64,000 bases of DNA, from positions 1 through 64,000 of the forward strand of contig JAWSUF010000004.1 in assembly GCA_033549365.1 (NCBI GenBank), read 5' to 3'. A program made the translations under genes and the position numbers. This DNA is from Acidobacteriota bacterium (lineage in GTDB: Bacteria; Acidobacteriota; Aminicenantia; Aminicenantales; Saccharicenantaceae). The stretch's first letter is position 1, and every line of letters starts with the position of its first letter. The notes below the pieces were generated by a model that ran no database searches, was not told where the DNA came from, and worked only from the letters and a program-made list of their open reading frames with translations. Shown here piece after piece: positions 25,797-34,343 of this stretch.

Positions 25797-28700
25797 ATGA
25801 CATTCTGGAAAAAACGTAAACGCTGGATCGTCATCGCCGCCGTTGCGCTCTTCCTCTACGGCGCGCTTCTGGTTGGGAAAGGCATCTTTCTCAACCGGGT
25901 GCGTGTGCAGCTTCAGACCGTCTTTCACTATGATACGCTGCGCATGACGGTTCTGCCCCCGTCGATCATCGTCGAGGACGTCCGATCCCTGTCCACGGCG
26001 CCTTTTTATTCCATCCGGAAAATCGTGGTCAGCATGTCTTCCCTGTCCCTCTTCCGGCGCGACAAACCGCTGCGCATTGTTGTTGATAATCCCGTTTTGC
26101 GGTTGACATGGCCCGCCCGGCCATCCGACGGGCCGGGACGTTCCCTGTCTCTCCTGCCGCTGCCCTTCGATATTGAAAAAGGTCTCATTCGGAACGGCGA
26201 GGCCTTCATCTGGTCCGAAAGCGGCTATCTCCAATCGCGGAACATCCAGCTGCTGTTCACCCAAAAAGAGGACGCCTTCTCCTTGAAAGTCGATGCTTCG
26301 ACGAACACCTTTCATCCGTCCTCCGCGGTGGAAACCCTGGAAGGACGCATTCTTCTCGCCGTTTCGGGAAAGGGACAGGAAATTCTCGTCCATCGGATTC
26401 TCGCGGAAACCAATGGATTCATATTCAAGGCCGACGGCCGCGTCACGAACCCGGGTGACCCCCGGATTGAATTGAGTACGTTCTTCAACGCCGATACCAT
26501 CCTCCTGGCCGAACTCCTCGACATGCCGTTTGAGTGGGAAGGGCGGGCTCGGGGAGAAGGCCGGATCGAACGGGCCGAAGGGCGAGTCCGTTTCACAACA
26601 GCCGTCCGCAGCAACAATCTTGTTCTGAATGATGTCGCCATGGGAGATGTCGACGGGCGTGTGGATTGGGACTCGACGGACGGAGCGAAAGTCGAGCTCC
26701 GCACCCGGAAGACCGGCGATCCTCCGGGATTCGTTTCCCTGGAATTTTCAGACGAAGGGGTGCGCGGATCGGCCCGCAGTGTTCCCCTCAACACGATCAT
26801 GAATTACGCCCGAGTGCCTTGGCCGGTCCGTTCTCCGGCTTGGGGGACATTCCTGCTGCAAAACCGCGTTCTCGATGTTTCCGCGGAGTTTCGTGATACC
26901 TCGACCGGTCCCGACGGAAACGGCTATCCTTTCATGGGCCGGGTGCGGTTCCGCTATGATTTCGACACCAACAACCTGGAAGCCGATTCCCGCGATCTGA
27001 TTTCAAGCTTTGCCCGTGTTGAAGCCGAGGCCCGAGTCCGCATTGATGAAACCCTGGACATCGAGATCCGCGGTGAGGTGGCGGATGTGGCTCAAACCCG
27101 GCAATTTGTCTCTCTCCTGCTTGATCAGAGTTTTCCGATCCCGGAGATTCGAGGCCGGGGAACGGCGGACGTCGAAATCCTTGGAGATTACAAGAATCCG
27201 CGGATCCAAATGACGTTTGACCTGTCTCCCGCCGGGTTCGATCTCTTCAATGCCGCTTCGGTTTCGGGCCGGGTCGTCATCGCCGGCGATCATCTTGACG
27301 GGTCATTCCGGATGGATGATCCGGATATGAAGGGCCTCCTGGCCCTGACGGTTCGCGGTGATCGCCTGGAGACCGATATCCGTTTGGACGAAGGCCGGGC
27401 CGAGGTCATCCTGCCGTCGCTGGCCATCGATGCCCCGGTCGAAGGGCGTGCGGCCGGGAGGTTTTTCTATATGCAACAGGGCGATGAGGAACAGGTGTCG
27501 GGCGTTTTTTCCTCCCGAAGTTTGTCTGTTCTGGGACAGGAGATTCGGGATGTGTCTTCGGGTCTTCAATGGAAAGACGGACGCCTGGCTTTCCCTTCCA
27601 TCAACCTGACGCTTCATGAGGGTCCCGTCCGCGGCCATGCCGCGGTCGGTCTGGACGACCTGTCCTATGATGTGGATCTCCGAGCGGAAAGCGTCGATCT
27701 TTCGGGGTTTTCCTCAGACCTTCACGGGAGGGGACAAATCCGTTTGCAGGGAGTCGGCCGATTCGGGCGGGAAGGCCTGACCGGGCGATTCGATATTTCC
27801 GATCTTCACGTCGAACCCCTCCAGCCCGCTCAGGCGGAAGGATCGGTGATCCTGGACATCATCGAAAATGGGCTGCTCATCGAAATTGACGGAGGATTTC
27901 TGCCGGGTTCAAACGCGATTCGATCCACGATACGGATTCCCCTGGACGAATCGACGATTCAAGCCGATATCCGGGGCCATTATGAAAACCTCGATCTTCT
28001 TCTTCCCTGGCCCGGGGCCAAGGGGCGCCTGAACCATATTTTTGAAGTCCACGGGTTGCGCGCCGCACCGGTTGTGGACGGCGTTGTGGATTTCAAAGGC
28101 GCCTTGATCCCTTTTCCGGGATTCGCCCATGCGGTGACGGATTACACGGGATTGGTCTTCGTGCAGAAAGGGAACATTTCGGTCCGGTCGTTTCAGGGTT
28201 ATCTCGGGGGAGGGGAAGTGCGGGCTTCGGGCAACATCGCCATCGGTTCCGGCGGAATCGAAAGAATCGACCTGACGGCCGACGGCGGCGACATGCTCTT
28301 GTCTCCCCTGGAAAGAACCCGGGCCCTGGCGGACGGAACGGTCCGGCTTCTCAAGGATGACCGGAGATTCGTCCTTGAGGGAGGGTTCACGGTGAAGAAG
28401 CTCTCCTGGCGGAGAGAGGCTTTGGAAAGGATCGCCTTTTCTTCGGCTCCGTATCCCTCGGTCAAGAGGGAAGCCGGTTTCTTTGACGACCTCAACCTGA
28501 ATCTGCGCTTCCGCTCCGACGGCAATGCCTGGATGGAAAACGCCCTGGGCCGGGTCCATGGACGATTTGATCTGACGGTTTCCGGAAATATTCTCGATCC
28601 CCTGGTCCTCGGTGAAATCGAAACCCTCGGCGGTGAAATCTTTTTTCAGGACAGGAAGTTCAAGCTCCTCCAGGGCCGGCTCAATTTTTTCAATCCCGCC

Positions 28701-29210
28701 GCCATTGAGCCGTTCCTGGAATTCCGCGCCGAATCCTATGTCAAGGATTACCGTGTCACCATGGCCGTCTCGGGACTGGTGTCCAATTTGAGGCCGGAGT
28801 TCACCTCCTCGCCTCCGCTTCCGCCCGAGGATGTTCTGGCTCTTCTGGCCATGGGCGAGGCGTTCAAGAGAACCTATCAGTATGACGTCAGCTCCCAGTT
28901 GGGAACGACCTCTCTTCTGTCCTTCCAGCTGACCGAGGAAGCCAAGAAGCGGGCCGAAAGCCTGTTCAGCCTGGACAGATTCCGCATCGACCCTTTCATC
29001 ATGGGGACTTCGGCGGAGATGACCGCACGGCTCACGGTGGGAAAGCAGGTTTCCCGCAGCCTGTTCATTTTGTATTCGACAAACCTGAACACCCAGCGGG
29101 AGGAAATCGTGAGGATGGAATGGGAAATCGGCAACGATTTCTCGATTGTCGGAATTCGAAACGAATGGGGCCGGATCAGTTTTGATGTCAAGGTTCGGAA
29201 AAGGTTCTGA
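25797..29210 (+). CDS. tamB: TamB-like translocation and assembly module protein (AsmA/TamB superfamily)
   Basis: A 1137-residue envelope protein. An N-terminal membrane anchor (about 9-31) is followed by a long beta-rich bridge-like body and the conserved C-terminal TamB/DUF490 domain (DPLVLGEIETLGGEIFFQ, LPPEDVLALLAMGEAF, GKQVSRSLFILYST). TamB proteins span the periplasm as hydrophobic-groove lipid or protein conduits and pair with an Omp85 protein. The next gene, overlapping by 26 bp, is such an Omp85 protein. It is a little shorter than E. coli TamB (1259 residues). No clear ribosome site precedes the ATG. Confidence 0.88.
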   Translation: MTFWKKRKRWIVIAAVALFLYGALLVGKGIFLNRVRVQLQTVFHYDTLRMTVLPPSIIVEDVRSLSTAPFYSIRKIVVSMSSLSLFRRDKPLRIVVDNPVLRLTWPARPSDGPGRSLSLLPLPFDIEKGLIRNGEAFIWSESGYLQSRNIQLLFTQKEDAFSLKVDASTNTFHPSSAVETLEGRILLAVSGKGQEILVHRILAETNGFIFKADGRVTNPGDPRIELSTFFNADTILLAELLDMPFEWEGRARGEGRIERAEGRVRFTTAVRSNNLVLNDVAMGDVDGRVDWDSTDGAKVELRTRKTGDPPGFVSLEFSDEGVRGSARSVPLNTIMNYARVPWPVRSPAWGTFLLQNRVLDVSAEFRDTSTGPDGNGYPFMGRVRFRYDFDTNNLEADSRDLISSFARVEAEARVRIDETLDIEIRGEVADVAQTRQFVSLLLDQSFPIPEIRGRGTADVEILGDYKNPRIQMTFDLSPAGFDLFNAASVSGRVVIAGDHLDGSFRMDDPDMKGLLALTVRGDRLETDIRLDEGRAEVILPSLAIDAPVEGRAAGRFFYMQQGDEEQVSGVFSSRSLSVLGQEIRDVSSGLQWKDGRLAFPSINLTLHEGPVRGHAAVGLDDLSYDVDLRAESVDLSGFSSDLHGRGQIRLQGVGRFGREGLTGRFDISDLHVEPLQPAQAEGSVILDIIENGLLIEIDGGFLPGSNAIRSTIRIPLDESTIQADIRGHYENLDLLLPWPGAKGRLNHIFEVHGLRAAPVVDGVVDFKGALIPFPGFAHAVTDYTGLVFVQKGNISVRSFQGYLGGGEVRASGNIAIGSGGIERIDLTADGGDMLLSPLERTRALADGTVRLLKDDRRFVLEGGFTVKKLSWRREALERIAFSSAPYPSVKREAGFFDDLNLNLRFRSDGNAWMENALGRVHGRFDLTVSGNILDPLVLGEIETLGGEIFFQDRKFKLLQGRLNFFNPAAIEPFLEFRAESYVKDYRVTMAVSGLVSNLRPEFTSSPPLPPEDVLALLAMGEAFKRTYQYDVSSQLGTTSLLSFQLTEEAKKRAESLFSLDRFRIDPFIMGTSAEMTARLTVGKQVSRSLFILYSTNLNTQREEIVRMEWEIGNDFSIVGIRNEWGRISFDVKVRKRF

Positions 29211-31944
29211 AGGCGGCCGGCGTTTTCGCTTCGGTCCGGCGGCGGCGTCCGTCGTTTTCTGTCTTGCGGCTGCGGCGGCGCTCCCGGCCGCGGAAAGGGC
29301 GGAAATAATCAGTCGTGTCGAAGTGCACGTCGACGGTGCGCCGGCCGATCCCCAAACAACGTCTCTGGTTCCGCTGAAGGAAGGGGATCCGTTCTCGCTG
29401 AAGGATATCCATGTCACGGTCCGCCAGATTTTCCGCACCGGAATGTTTTCCGATATCCGGGTCGAACGGGGGGGAGAGGACGGGTCCGCGGTCATCTTCC
29501 GTTTGAACCGCAAGCGGTTGACCCGGTCCATTCGCTATGTCGCCGACAAGGAAATCCGGGACCGCGTGCTTCGCCGCGAAGTGACCGCGCTCCGCCAGGG
29601 GGCCTATTTCGAAGAGGAAAAACTCGCCCGGGCCCTTGCTGAAATCGAAGCCGTGCTCATCCGGGACGGATTCTTTGATCCGGACATCGAGGTTGACGTC
29701 GCGCATTCCCCCGGAGATCCCGCCGTGGATGTCGTTTTCCGAATTCTATCCTGGCGGAGATACGAGGTGGCGGATGTGGCGTTTCTTTTTCCTGAAGGCG
29801 TCGCCGCCGAAGATTTGATCGGGAAAATGGCCACCCGCCCCGGACGGGAATTCATCCCGAAGCGCCTGGAAGAGGACATCCGCCGTCTCGAAGCCTTCTA
29901 TGATGCCAAAGGTTATCGAAGAGTTTCGGTGGAAGTCGTGCGCAAAGAATTCGATCCATCGGACGGAACCGTATTCCTGGAGTTGAGAATCGATCCCTGG
30001 GAAAGAATCTCCATTCAGATCAAGGGCGCCGATGTCCCGACGTCCCTTCTGGCTCCCATTTGGGAGGAGAGAATATTCGAGGATTGGGGATTGGCCGAAG
30101 GTGAAGCCCGTATCCTGGATTATCTCCGCGAGAGGGGATATGTTTTCGCGACCCTGACCGGAACCCTGGACAGGCAGGACAACGAGATCCGCGTTCTTTA
30201 TCAGGTCGAGCCGGGGAAAAAGTATCGCATCGAGGACGTGGAGTTTACCGGCCTGACGGCTTTCCCTCCCGCAAGGCTCAAACAGGAACTTGAACTCGGC
30301 GACCGGATCCTTTTTTTTCAGGCGATCGACGGACGGCGTCTCTTCGAATTGCCGAGAGACATTGAGATTTTTCTGCAATCCCAGGGTTTTCCCGAACCGC
30401 GCATCGAAATCCATTTCCAGGAAACTCGAGGGCGGATCCGGGCCAACATTGCGATCGAGGAAGGACATCGCAAGACGGTGGGCCGCATCGATTTCCGGGG
30501 AGTGCATGCCGTGTCCCCGGACCTCCTGAAGGCCGAAATGGTGAGTGTCGAGGGCGGTCCGTATTTCCCTCCCAACATCCAGAGGGATATCGAAAAAATC
30601 GAGGCCTTTTATCTGGACCGGGGGATCCGCGACACCCGGGTTGCGGCGGAAACCTTGCCCTTGGACGACAACGTCGCCAATCTGGTGTTGACCGTCAACG
30701 AAGGACGGGACGTCAAAATCGGCGCCGTGATCATCACGGGAAACCGAATCACGAAACCGGGCGTCATCCGGAGGGAACTTCGTGTCCTGGAAGACGAGCC
30801 GGCCTCCGCCGGCCGGATTCAGGAATCGAGACGGCGTCTGGAAAGCCTGGGGATTTTTGCCGATGTCCGGATCGATGAAATCCCTGTTTCGGCGGGCGTG
30901 GTCAACCTGGTCATCACGGTGCGCGAGGCGGAACGCAGCTATGCGGGCCTGGGCATCGGATTGGAAACCCGGGGGGAACCCCGGTCGCTCGCCATTTGGG
31001 AAAACGCCGTCCGGCCGAGGGGAACGGCGGAATACATCCGCAGCAATGTCTTCGGCATGGCCGCCCAGGTCAGTCTTGTCACGCAGTTCAGTTTGATCGA
31101 AAAGCGGGCCGTCGTCTCCTGGGATCAACCCTACTTTTTTCGGATGGCCATGCGGACCTATATGAATGCCTGGCTGGAGACCGAAGACCGCCGCAGCTTC
31201 GGCTTCGACCGTCGCGGAGCCTCCCTGAACACCATCAAACCTTTGGGGCAGGGCCGCCTGTTTATGACCACCTTGAGCTGGTCCCGGACGCGCCTCACTT
31301 TCCTGGAAATCGAAGAATCCGAGGTCGATCGCAGGCTTTTTCCCTATTCGACGACGCTTCTTTCCTCAACCATGATTTGGGACCGCCGGGACGATTCCTT
31401 CAACCCCGAAAAGGGCACGTTTTTCAGCGTTGTGGGCGAGTGGGCCTATCCGCTTTTCAGAGCCGAATCCGACTACATCAAGACTTTCCTGAAATTTCAG
31501 ATATACCGGCCGGTCTGGACACAGCTCAATTTCAGTTTTACGACGCGTCTCGGACTGGGCCGCGGGCGAATGCCCATTCCGGAAAGATTTTTCGGCGGCG
31601 GCAGCAACTCGTTTCGCGGCGAGACCTTCGACGGTCTCGGTCCCAAGGATCCGGAATCCGGGATGCCGGTCGGAGGCAAAGCCGTTTTTCTCCTCAATTT
31701 CGAATTGAAGTTTCCCATGCTGGCCTCCCTGCCGGACCTGGGCGGGGCGGTTTTCCTTGATATCGGCAATGTCTTTTCCAAAAGATCGGATTTCGATCTT
31801 CTGGGTTTCAAAAGCGCCGTCGGGGTGGGTCTTCGATACCGGACGCCTCTTGGTCCGATCCGTTTCGATCTGGGTTGGAACCTGGACGAATCGGAGAGGA
31901 GGGGGAGGCCGATTGCCTTCATCACCATCGGCAACGTCTTCTAG
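29185..31944 (+). CDS. Omp85-family outer-membrane assembly protein (BamA/TamA-like) with seven POTRA-like units
   Basis: A 919-residue protein that inserts or exports proteins at the outer membrane. A signal peptide covers about residues 1-36. I count seven POTRA-like units, separated near residues 110, 190, 270, 345, 425, 500 and 580, each ending in an IxxxEG-type strand. The 16-strand barrel follows, including GGGSNSFRGE (the conserved lid-lock RG motif) and a C-terminal Phe. Five POTRAs are usual for BamA and three for TamA. Pairing with tamB favours a TamA role; the number of POTRAs and downstream surA-like gene favour BamA. Start at 29185 avoids a deep overlap with tamB. Confidence 0.87.
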   Translation: MSRFGKGSEGGRRFRFGPAAASVVFCLAAAAALPAAERAEIISRVEVHVDGAPADPQTTSLVPLKEGDPFSLKDIHVTVRQIFRTGMFSDIRVERGGEDGSAVIFRLNRKRLTRSIRYVADKEIRDRVLRREVTALRQGAYFEEEKLARALAEIEAVLIRDGFFDPDIEVDVAHSPGDPAVDVVFRILSWRRYEVADVAFLFPEGVAAEDLIGKMATRPGREFIPKRLEEDIRRLEAFYDAKGYRRVSVEVVRKEFDPSDGTVFLELRIDPWERISIQIKGADVPTSLLAPIWEERIFEDWGLAEGEARILDYLRERGYVFATLTGTLDRQDNEIRVLYQVEPGKKYRIEDVEFTGLTAFPPARLKQELELGDRILFFQAIDGRRLFELPRDIEIFLQSQGFPEPRIEIHFQETRGRIRANIAIEEGHRKTVGRIDFRGVHAVSPDLLKAEMVSVEGGPYFPPNIQRDIEKIEAFYLDRGIRDTRVAAETLPLDDNVANLVLTVNEGRDVKIGAVIITGNRITKPGVIRRELRVLEDEPASAGRIQESRRRLESLGIFADVRIDEIPVSAGVVNLVITVREAERSYAGLGIGLETRGEPRSLAIWENAVRPRGTAEYIRSNVFGMAAQVSLVTQFSLIEKRAVVSWDQPYFFRMAMRTYMNAWLETEDRRSFGFDRRGASLNTIKPLGQGRLFMTTLSWSRTRLTFLEIEESEVDRRLFPYSTTLLSSTMIWDRRDDSFNPEKGTFFSVVGEWAYPLFRAESDYIKTFLKFQIYRPVWTQLNFSFTTRLGLGRGRMPIPERFFGGGSNSFRGETFDGLGPKDPESGMPVGGKAVFLLNFELKFPMLASLPDLGGAVFLDIGNVFSKRSDFDLLGFKSAVGVGLRYRTPLGPIRFDLGWNLDESERRGRPIAFITIGNVF

Positions 31945-32033
31945 CCGAGACTGTGCGGAAAAAGCGCCAAGTTTTTCTTCTTTTTTTATGGCGCTTTTTC
32001 CCATACGGGCGTGCCGATCTCACCATTCCGGCT
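31943..32033. repeat. Dispersed hairpin repeat element, shorter copy
   Basis: The same design as the element at 410-537 without its first hairpin: tgtgc (31952-31956), a perfect 13-bp stem (31957-31969/31989-32001) with a 19-nt T-rich loop, a 5-nt gap, and the 27-nt tail (32007-32033) with one difference. The stem sequence (ggaaaaagcgcca) is unrelated to that of the other copy. Its left end overlaps the stop codon of the Omp85 gene. It may also act as a terminator or mRNA-stabilising hairpin between that gene and the next. Confidence 0.7.
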
Positions 32034-32106
32034 GCGCAGCGGTCTGGACTATTCTGGAAAAGACGGCTATCATTTCTATCCTCCTCATTTTGAGGATTGA
32101 AAGTTC

Positions 32107-32760
32107 ATGAAAAAACTGGTCGCCCTCATCCTCTTGGCCGGCGGGCTTTCCGCCGCGCCGCAAGTTTTGGATTGCCTTGCGGCCGTCGTCAACAACCGAT
32201 CCATCACCTTGGTGGATGTCCGTGTTGCCGAGACATTCGGCATCTTTGACGAGGAGATTCGGGACCGTCCGGGCGTTCGCCGGCGTCTGATTCTTGAAAA
32301 ACTGATCGACCAGAAAGTCGTCCTGGATCTTGTCCGGGAACCCGCGGTTCCGGATGAAAGTGAATTGGCGGCTGCCGTGAGTGGGATTATCTCCCGCCTC
32401 GGTTCGGAAGAGTTCGTCGCGTCACTCCGGGAGTTTGACTTCGACAGGGATGACCTTGCGGCCTATCTGGGAGAGACACTTCTTTTCCGCAGAGTCTTGG
32501 CCGCCCGTTTCGAACAAGGCGTCACGGTGTCCCTGAGGGAAATTGAAGCCCACTATCAGAATGTCTATCTCCCGGCCATGAGGGAGGCCGGCCGCGATCC
32601 CGAGCCGTTTCTTCAGGTGCTGGATGACATCGAGGCTGAAATCAAGACGACCAAGAAGGCCGTGATGATCGAGGAGTGGATCGCCCATATCCGCAGCCAG
32701 GCGGAAATCCGTATTCTGCCGGATTGTCTTGACAACGAATTCCAGGAGAAAGCGCCATGA
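32107..32760 (+). CDS. Periplasmic SurA N-domain-like protein
   Basis: A 217-residue exported protein with a signal peptide (about 1-26) followed by LAAVVNNRSITLVDV, which resembles the start of mature SurA chaperones. The remainder is helical (IDQKVVLDLV, LGETLLFRRVLAARF, VSLREIEAHYQNVYLP) as in the SurA_N chaperone module. No parvulin-type peptidyl-prolyl isomerase domain is present, so it could only act as a chaperone. The Omp85 gene upstream fits an outer-membrane protein escort role. Its stop overlaps the fabD start. Confidence 0.7.
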   Translation: MKKLVALILLAGGLSAAPQVLDCLAAVVNNRSITLVDVRVAETFGIFDEEIRDRPGVRRRLILEKLIDQKVVLDLVREPAVPDESELAAAVSGIISRLGSEEFVASLREFDFDRDDLAAYLGETLLFRRVLAARFEQGVTVSLREIEAHYQNVYLPAMREAGRDPEPFLQVLDDIEAEIKTTKKAVMIEEWIAHIRSQAEIRILPDCLDNEFQEKAP

Positions 32761-33683
32761 AAAAATTCGCCTGTCTGTTTCCGGGACAGGGCTCCCAGGC
32801 TGTCGGCATGGGACAAGCCTTCTTCGAGCGTTCGGAGATCGCCCGCGAGTTGTTCCGGAAGGCCGATGACGCCTTGGAATTCCCGCTGTCCCGGCTCTGT
32901 TTTGAAGGCCCTGAAGAAGACCTGCGGTTGACGCGCAACACCCAGCCGGCCCTTCTGGTGGTCAGCGTCATTGCCTATACTCTTCTGGACCGGGTTCCGG
33001 CCGTGGCCGCAGGACACAGTCTCGGCGAATATTCCGCCCTCACCGCCGCCGGGGCGCTTCGCTTCGAGGATGCCGTCCGCCTGGTCCATAAACGGGGTTG
33101 TTACATGCAGGAAGCCGTTCTCGCGGGAACAGGCGCCATGGCGGCCGTTCTGGGCGCCGATCCGGACAAACTCAGAGAGACGCTTTCCGGAGTGAGCTCG
33201 GGAGTTGTGGAGATCGCCAATTGGAACAGCCGGGAGCAAACCGTCATCTCCGGCCACAAGGAGGCCGTGGCCGAGGCCTTGCGTCTTCTTGCCCCCTGCC
33301 GGGGAATTCCGCTTCCCGTCTCGGCGCCTTTTCATACAAGTCTCATGAAACCCGCCGAGGACAGGCTGTCAGAGGATTTGGACGCGACCGGGTTTTCCGA
33401 CCTCCAGTTCCCCGTGATCGCCAATGTGGATGCCTCCGTTGTCCGAACGGGAGACGAGGCCCGTGAAGCCCTCCGCCGGCAGGTCAGCCGTCCGGTTCTC
33501 TGGATCGGCGGCATGGAAACCCTGAGGAGTTTTGATGTCGAATTCTGCATCGAGCCCGGGATCGGGAAAGTGCTCTCGGGCCTTTGGAAAAGAATCGGTC
33601 GGGCCTGGCCGGCCTCCCCGGATATTTATGCCGTCGAGGATTGGGACGGCCTCGAAAAAGCCCGATCCCTTTTTTCCGACTGA
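32757..33683 (+). CDS. fabD: Malonyl-CoA:ACP transacylase
   Basis: Loads malonate onto acyl carrier protein for fatty-acid synthesis. The 308-residue length is standard. The N-terminal FPGQGSQAVGMG, the nucleophile elbow GHSLGEYSAL (Ser91 region), and the catalytic histidine in SAPFHTSLM are all in place. AGGAG lies 10 bases before the ATG, and the start overlaps the preceding stop by 4 bp. No other fab genes are nearby, which is unusual. It ends one base from the convergent pgsA stop. Confidence 0.95.
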   Translation: MKKFACLFPGQGSQAVGMGQAFFERSEIARELFRKADDALEFPLSRLCFEGPEEDLRLTRNTQPALLVVSVIAYTLLDRVPAVAAGHSLGEYSALTAAGALRFEDAVRLVHKRGCYMQEAVLAGTGAMAAVLGADPDKLRETLSGVSSGVVEIANWNSREQTVISGHKEAVAEALRLLAPCRGIPLPVSAPFHTSLMKPAEDRLSEDLDATGFSDLQFPVIANVDASVVRTGDEAREALRRQVSRPVLWIGGMETLRSFDVEFCIEPGIGKVLSGLWKRIGRAWPASPDIYAVEDWDGLEKARSLFSD

Positions 33684-33684
33684 C

Positions 33685-34233
33685 TTATTGCGGGACGTCC
33701 CGGGATAAGACAATCCGGCCGAAGCGGATGCCGTAATGGACGGCCGAGAGAATGGCGGCCGTCATGGCCAGCCAGATGCCGATCTCAGCCACGATATAGA
33801 GCCCGCCCAGGATTTTCGGTCCCAGAATGAGAAGTGCGATCGACCATGTTTCCAGCTGCATTTTGACCTTTCCCGGCCATTCCGCGGGGATGGAGACGCC
33901 GAGGGATGATGCGATCGATCGGAATCCGGTCACGGCGATCTCCCGGCCGATGATGACAATGGCTATCCAGGCCGGCAGGACGCCCCGATCGACGAGACAG
34001 ATGAGCGAGGATGCGATCAGCAGCTTGTCCGCCGTCGGATCGAGAAGCTGTCCGATGACGGTCGTCTGGTTTTTCAACCGGGCCAGATATCCGTCGAAAA
34101 AATCGGTCAGGGCGGCCAGAACAAATACGGCAGTGCCGATGATTTCCCGCCCCCGGAAATCCGAAAGCAGGATGACGACCAGAACGGGGATGGCCAGAAT
34201 GCGGAACAGGGTCAGGGTGTTGGCGATATTCAT
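33685..34233 (-). CDS. pgsA: CDP-diacylglycerol--glycerol-3-phosphate 3-phosphatidyltransferase
   Basis: Makes phosphatidylglycerol phosphate at the inner membrane. The 182-residue protein has about five to six membrane helices and a perfect CDP-alcohol phosphotransferase motif: Asp44, Asp47, Gly48, Ala51, Arg52, Gly61, Asp65 and Asp69 at the required spacing. The N-terminal NIANTLTLFRI is typical of PgsA. A TTGACA promoter lies so close that transcription would begin at or one base before the ATG. Confidence 0.94.
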   Translation of the reverse strand: MNIANTLTLFRILAIPVLVVILLSDFRGREIIGTAVFVLAALTDFFDGYLARLKNQTTVIGQLLDPTADKLLIASSLICLVDRGVLPAWIAIVIIGREIAVTGFRSIASSLGVSIPAEWPGKVKMQLETWSIALLILGPKILGGLYIVAEIGIWLAMTAAILSAVHYGIRFGRIVLSRDVPQ

Positions 34234-34240
34234 CCCTGTT

Positions 34241-34270
34241 GATATACAACAGCCGTTCCGGAGGTGTCAA
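34241..34270 (-). promoter_or_regulatory. Promoter of pgsA, positioned for a leaderless transcript
   Basis: On the minus strand TTGACA (34265-34270) and TATATC (34241-34246) are 18 bp apart. The predicted start of transcription is about 34234, next to the ATG at 34233. No convincing ribosome site is available. Confidence 0.6.
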
Positions 34271-34301
34271 ACGATAAAATGTCCGGAGGCGGGCCCTCGC
34301 C

Positions 34302-34331
34302 TTGAAACCGAAGCCTCCTCTGCGATATATT
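34302..34331 (+). promoter_or_regulatory. Promoter of mutS
   Basis: TTGAAA (34302-34307) and TATATT (34326-34331) are 18 bp apart. The predicted transcript start near 34338 lies six bases ahead of the ATG at 34344. This argues against translation from the in-frame TTG at 34302, which is the -35 itself. Confidence 0.55.
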
Positions 34332-34343
34332 GGGACACCGGCC

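Noticed and set aside
27909-29531. Antisense open frame of 540 codons opposite tamB and the Omp85 gene
   Set aside because: It spans the end of one clear gene and the start of another, shows no motif, and has no ribosome site.
34302-34343. TTG start for mutS at 34302
   Set aside because: The TTG is part of the likely -35 box, and the encoded 14 residues do not align with MutS, whereas the ATG at 34344 does.
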